A stretch of 64,000 nucleotides of DNA from Atriophallophorus winterbourni. Lineage: Eukaryota > Platyhelminthes > Trematoda > Plagiorchiida > Microphallidae. Location: the NCBI GenBank assembly GCA_013407085.1, contig JACCGJ010004943.1:103928-167927 (forward strand), read 5' to 3'. Made by a program: the position numbers and the translations under genes. This document shows positions 60,194 through 64,000 of the stretch, piece after piece. The notes below the pieces were generated by a model. The model searched no databases. It worked only from the letters and a program-made list of their open reading frames with translations, and had not been told where the DNA came from. The number at the start of each line of letters is the position of its first letter. The stretch's first letter is position 1.

Positions 60194-63100
60194 GTTGTAG
60201 TTTTAAGACTGGAATAATAAACATTGTCGGTCCTGATTGGTCGAAAACGTTTGTAGTTTTAGTACGGAAATAAAACGCATTGTCAGCTCTGATTGGTTCA
60301 AACATCGTCGAGCTCAGATTGGTTCAAAACGTTCGTAGTATTTATAATGAAATATAAAGCATTGTCAGCTCTGATTGGTTCAAACATTGTTGATCTCATA
60401 TTTGTTCGAAACGTTTGCAGTTTTTCGACAGAAATTTTGGCATTCTCAGCTCTGATTGGTTTGAAAATTATCGATCACAGATTATTTCCAAACGTTTGTA
60501 GTTCTTGGAGTTAAATAAGGAAAATTGTCATCTCTGATTGGTTCAAACATTGTCGATCTCAGATTCGTTCAAAACGTTTGTTGTTTTTAATATGAAATAT
60601 TATGCATTGTCAGCTCTGATTGGTTCAAACATTGTTGATCTCAGATTTGTTCAAAACGTTTGCAGTTTTTGGACAGACATTTTGGCAATTTCAACTTTAA
60701 TTGGTTCACAAATGGTCGATCCTAGATTAATTTCGAACGTTCGTAGTTTTTGGAGTTGAATTATGAGAATTTTCATCTCTGATTGGATCAAACATTGTTG
60801 ATTTCAGTTACGTTCCAATTGTTTGTAGTATTTGAACTAACATATTAAGCATTGTCAGCTCTGATTAGTTCAAACGTTGTCGATCTCAGATTAGTTCGAA
60901 AAGTTTGTAGTTCTTGATCTGAAATATTAGGCTTTGTCTGCTCTGATTGGTTTGAAAATTGACGATCTCAGATAGGTTCTAAACGTTTATAGTTTTTAGA
61001 GTATAATATTAGGCATTGTCAGCTCTGATTGGTTCAAACATTATCGTTCTCAGATACGTTTGAAACGTTTGTAGTTCTTTGACTAATATATCAATCATTA
61101 TCTGCTCTGATTATTTCAAACATTGTCGATCTCAGATTGGCTCAAAACGTTTGTTATTTTACTGATAAATTAAGCTTCCTCAGCTCTGATTGGTTCGAAC
61201 ATTGTCGATCTCAGATTGACTCAAAACGTTTGTACTTTCTTGACTGCAATATTGAGCATTGTCTGATCTGATTGGTTTGAACATTGTCAATCTCAGATTG
61301 GTTCGAAACGTTTGTAGTTTCTATACAGAAATATTAAGCATTGTCAGCTCTGATTGCTCCGAACATTGTCGATCAGAAATTGGTTTAAATCCTTTGTATT
61401 TTCTGTAAAACTGATTAATAGGCATTGTCAGCTCTGATCAATTCGAACGTTGACGATCTCAAATTAATTTACAACGTCTGTAGTTTTCAGACTGGAATAT
61501 CAAGCTTTGTCTGCTCTGATTGGTTTGAACTTTGTGGATCTAGGATTGGCTTAAAACGTTTGTAGTTTTTAGACTGAAATATTAATCATTGTCAGCTCTG
61601 ATTGGTTCGAACATTGTCGAATTTAGATTTTTCCAAGACGTTGGCAGTTTTTGGACGAACATTTGGCATTTTCAGCTATGATTGGTTTAAACATTGTGGA
61701 TTTCAGATTAATTCCACACGTTTGTGGAATTAGGGACTGAAATATTAAGCAATGTCAGCTCTGATTGGTTGAAACATTGTCGATCTCAGATTAGTTTGAA
61801 AGGTTTGTAGTTTCTTAACCGAATATAAAGCATTGTCAGCTCTGATTGTTTCACACATTGTCGATCTCAGATTGGTTTGGAACGTTTGTGGTTTATGATT
61901 GGAATAATAAGCATTGTCATTTCTGATTGGTCGAATACGTTTGAAGTTTTAGTACGGAAATAAAACGCATTGTCAGCTTTGATTGGTTCACACATTGTCG
62001 ATCTCAAATTGTTTCAGAACGTTTGTAGTTTCAGACTTAAATACTGAGCATTGTCAGCACTGATTGGTTCAAACATCGGCTATCTCAAATTGAAACTTTC
62101 GTAGATTTTGGAATGAAATATTGATCATTGTTTGCTCTGATTAGTTTAAACATTATCGATCTCAGATAAGTCCTAAACGTTTGTTTTTTTAAAGAAATAT
62201 TGAGCATTGTCAGCTCTCATTGCTTCAATCATCGTCGATCTCAGATTGTTCTAAAATGTCTGTAGTTTTTAGACTGAAATATTGCGCATTGTCAAATCTG
62301 ATTGGTCTAAACATTGTCGATCTGAGATGAATTCTAATCGTTCGTATTTTTCAGAGTTATATGATAGTCATTGTAAGCTCTGATTGGTTCGAACATTTTC
62401 GGTCTCAAATTAGTTTGAAACGTTCTTATTATTGAGACTGAAATATCGAGCATTGTTAGCTCTGATTGGCTTAAACATCGTCGATCTCAGATTGGTTCAG
62501 AACGTTCGTAGTTTTTATAATGAAATATTAAGCAGATCATTTGTTCATTTGTTCAAAACGTTTGCAGTTTTTGGACGGAAATTTTGGCATTCTCAGCTCT
62601 GATTTGTTTGAAAATTTTCGATCTTAGATTATTTCCAAACTTTTGTAGTTTATGGCGTTAAATAAGGGGAATTGTCATCTCCGATTGGTTCAAACATTGT
62701 AGATCTCAGATTCGTTCAGAACGTTCGTAGATTTTACAATGAAATATTGTGCATTGTCAGCTCTGATTGGTTTAAACATTGTTGATCTCAGATTTGTTCA
62801 AAATGTTTGCAGTTTTCGAACCGACATTTTGGCATTCTCAGCTCTGATTTGTTCAAAAATGGTCGATCCTAGATTAATTTCCAACGTTCGTAGGTTTTGG
62901 ACTTAAATATTGAGAATTGTCATCTCTGATTGGATCGAACATTGTGGATCTAAGTTACGTTCAAATTGTTTGTAGTTTTTGGACTAACATATTAAGCATT
63001 GTCAGCTCTGATAAACCAAACATTGTTGATCTCAGATACAGTTAGAAAAGTTGTAGAATCTGGCTGAAATATAAGGCATTGCAGCTTGATTGGTTTGAAA

Positions 63101-63831
63101 ATTGACGTCTTAGATAGGTTCTAAACGTTCGTTAGTTCTAGAGTATATAATTAGGCATTGTCAGCTCTGATTGGTTCAAACATTGTCGATCTCAGATAAG
63201 TTTAAAACGTTTGTAGTTCTTGGACTAAAATATTAATCATTATCTGCTCTGATTATTTCAAACATTGTTCATCTAAGATTGGCTCAAAACGTTTATTATT
63301 TTACTGGAATATTGAGCATCCTCAGCTCCGATTGGTTCAAACATTGTCGATCTCAGATTGAATCAAAACGTTTGTACTTTTTGATTGCAATATTGAGCAT
63401 TGTCTGATCTGATTGGTTTGAACATTGTCAATTTCAGATTGGTTCGAAACGTTTGTAGTTTCTATACAGAAATATTGGGCATTGTCAGCTCCGATTGCTT
63501 CAAACATTGTCGATCAGAAATTGGTTTAAATCCTTCGTATATTCTGAAACGGATTATTAGGCATTGTCAGCTCTGATCAATTCGAACATTGTCGATCTCA
63601 GATTAATTTACAACGTCTGTAGTTTTTTGGACTGAAATATTGAGCATTGTTAGATCTGATTGGTTTAAACATTGCCGTTCTGAGATAGGTTCTAAGCGTT
63701 TGTAGTTTTCAGAGTTGAATATCAGGCATTGTCAGCTCTGATTGGTTTAAACATTGTCGATCTTCAATTAGTTTTGAAACGTTTTCAGTTTTTAGACTGA
63801 AATATCGAGCATTGTGAGCTCTGATTGGTTT
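60194..63831. repeat. Satellite array, segment right of the LTR remnant
   Basis: The same 82-bp family resumes in mid-monomer (GTTGTAGTTTTAAGACTGG) at 60194 and runs to the second LTR copy. About 44 monomers fit. The open frames at 60293-60514 and 60538-60759 are satellite frames. A stretch from about 62990 to 63149 carries many one- and two-base losses relative to its relatives at 56820-56980 and 60890-61030. Confidence 0.93.
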
Positions 63832-64000
63832 TGTTATGGTCTCTACTGTACGACTGTTGGCCTAGCCCGTTCGATCAGAGAGAACGCAACCGTCACTGAA
63901 CTCGTGTATCGACCGAATGCAAAGAGTACCACAATTTATCCAATGTATGAATATCACAGTGGATAAATGCACAATTGGAACTCACCATCGATCTTGATTG
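63150..64000. repeat. 851-bp near-identical segment, copy 2, running off the window
   Basis: Partner of 58571-59421 at an offset of 4,579 bp. The match starts at ATTAGGCATTGTCAGC (63150) and continues to the last base. Confidence 0.88.
63832..64000 (-). mobile_element. LTR, second copy, partial at window end
   Basis: TGTTATGGTCTCTACT starts at 63832, again directly after satellite (CTCTGATTGGTTT). The 169 bp differ from 59253-59421 by a single base that I could see. The satellite/LTR junction is the same, so this is a copy made by duplication of the array and not an independent insertion. Confidence 0.85.

Larger units (their letters stand above)
54250..63831. repeat. Right satellite zone with 2.2-2.4-kb higher-order repeat
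   Basis: A characteristic series recurs near 54250 (partial), 55613, 58029, 60300 and 62477: AACATCGTCGA, TTTTTATAATGAAATAT, AACATTGTTGATCTCA, GACAGA(A/C)ATTTTGGCATT, GATTATTTCCAAACG and GGAGTTAAATAAGGAGAATT. Spacing is about 2,416, 2,271 and 2,177 bp, the differences coming from deletions and from the LTR remnant. The zone is interrupted by that remnant at 59253-60193. Confidence 0.65.

Noticed and set aside
60069..60305. Minus-strand 78-codon frame spanning the satellite/gag border
   Set aside because: It mixes satellite frame with the gag remnant out of its true frame; the gag reading is in another frame.
8245..63000. Dozens of 60-100-residue open frames in the array, with wording like SISDSFKTF or NQSELTML, on both strands
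   Set aside because: They repeat with the satellite, their frame rotates because 82 is not a multiple of 3, they have no domain, and matching monomers elsewhere carry stops. They are repeat shadows and not a protein family.
1..64000. tRNA, rRNA, snRNA genes, telomeric repeats or host exons
   Set aside because: No A/B box pairs with a cloverleaf, no rRNA wording, no telomeric runs and no conserved non-transposon protein segment were found on either strand by reading; a covariance-model scan could overturn this.

Overview
The window looks like non-coding heterochromatin from a metazoan, most likely a flatworm (trematode). No intact host gene was found. The lineage call rests on a decayed RTE-clade non-LTR retrotransposon whose protein fragments resemble trematode endonuclease/reverse transcriptase proteins, and on a gag fragment of the kind common in platyhelminth LTR elements. 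It is an inference from recalled protein families, with no database search behind it. The sequence is AT-rich throughout, and every protein-like stretch is a broken transposable element.

Layout. (1) 1-2100 is a degenerate AT-rich tandem repeat with units of roughly 0.45-0.6 kb. (2) 2101-5320 is an RTE-type element inserted into that repeat and flanked by a 12-bp target-site duplication (2089-2100 and 5321-5332, one mismatch). It keeps a structured 5' leader, an endonuclease region and a reverse transcriptase region, all interrupted by stops, frameshifts and an internal deletion. (3) 5333-7862 is two tandem copies (offset about 1.54 kb) of a unit that joins the AT-rich repeat to a minus-strand fragment of a second non-LTR element. 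The second copy is cut off by the satellite. (4) 7863-59252 and 60194-63831 are one very large satellite array with a basic monomer of about 82 bp, roughly 670 monomers in all. (5) 59253-60193 is a minus-strand LTR-retrotransposon remnant inside the array: a 225-bp LTR with TGTTA...TAACA ends, a polypurine tract and a gag pseudogene, with no recognisable pol domain. (6) 63832-64000 is the start of a second copy of that LTR, carried by a 4,579-bp segmental repeat of the array.

The satellite is the main content. Each canonical monomer has two GATTGGTTCAAA boxes 26 bp apart, so it carries two inverted CCAAT boxes, and an AAACGTTT palindrome. Recombination between the two boxes appears to have produced recurrent 56-bp monomers. 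The array falls into zones with different higher-order repeats: about 1.36 kb at 8.6-11.2 kb, about 409 bp at 12.5-15.6 kb, about 1.15-1.23 kb at 18-35 kb, 2,753 bp at 35.7-40.4 kb, 654 bp at 42.2-43.5 kb, a 3,174-bp-offset block pair at 45.2-49.1 kb, and about 2.2-2.4 kb nested in a 4,579-bp repeat at 54-64 kb. The many short open frames inside it are by-products of the repeat.

No tRNA, rRNA, CRISPR, promoter or host coding exon could be supported. The most interesting points are the paired CCAAT boxes in an unrecognised satellite, the layered higher-order structure, the LTR remnant copied along with the satellite, the folded 5' end of the RTE element, and local clusters of small indels that may mark assembly trouble.
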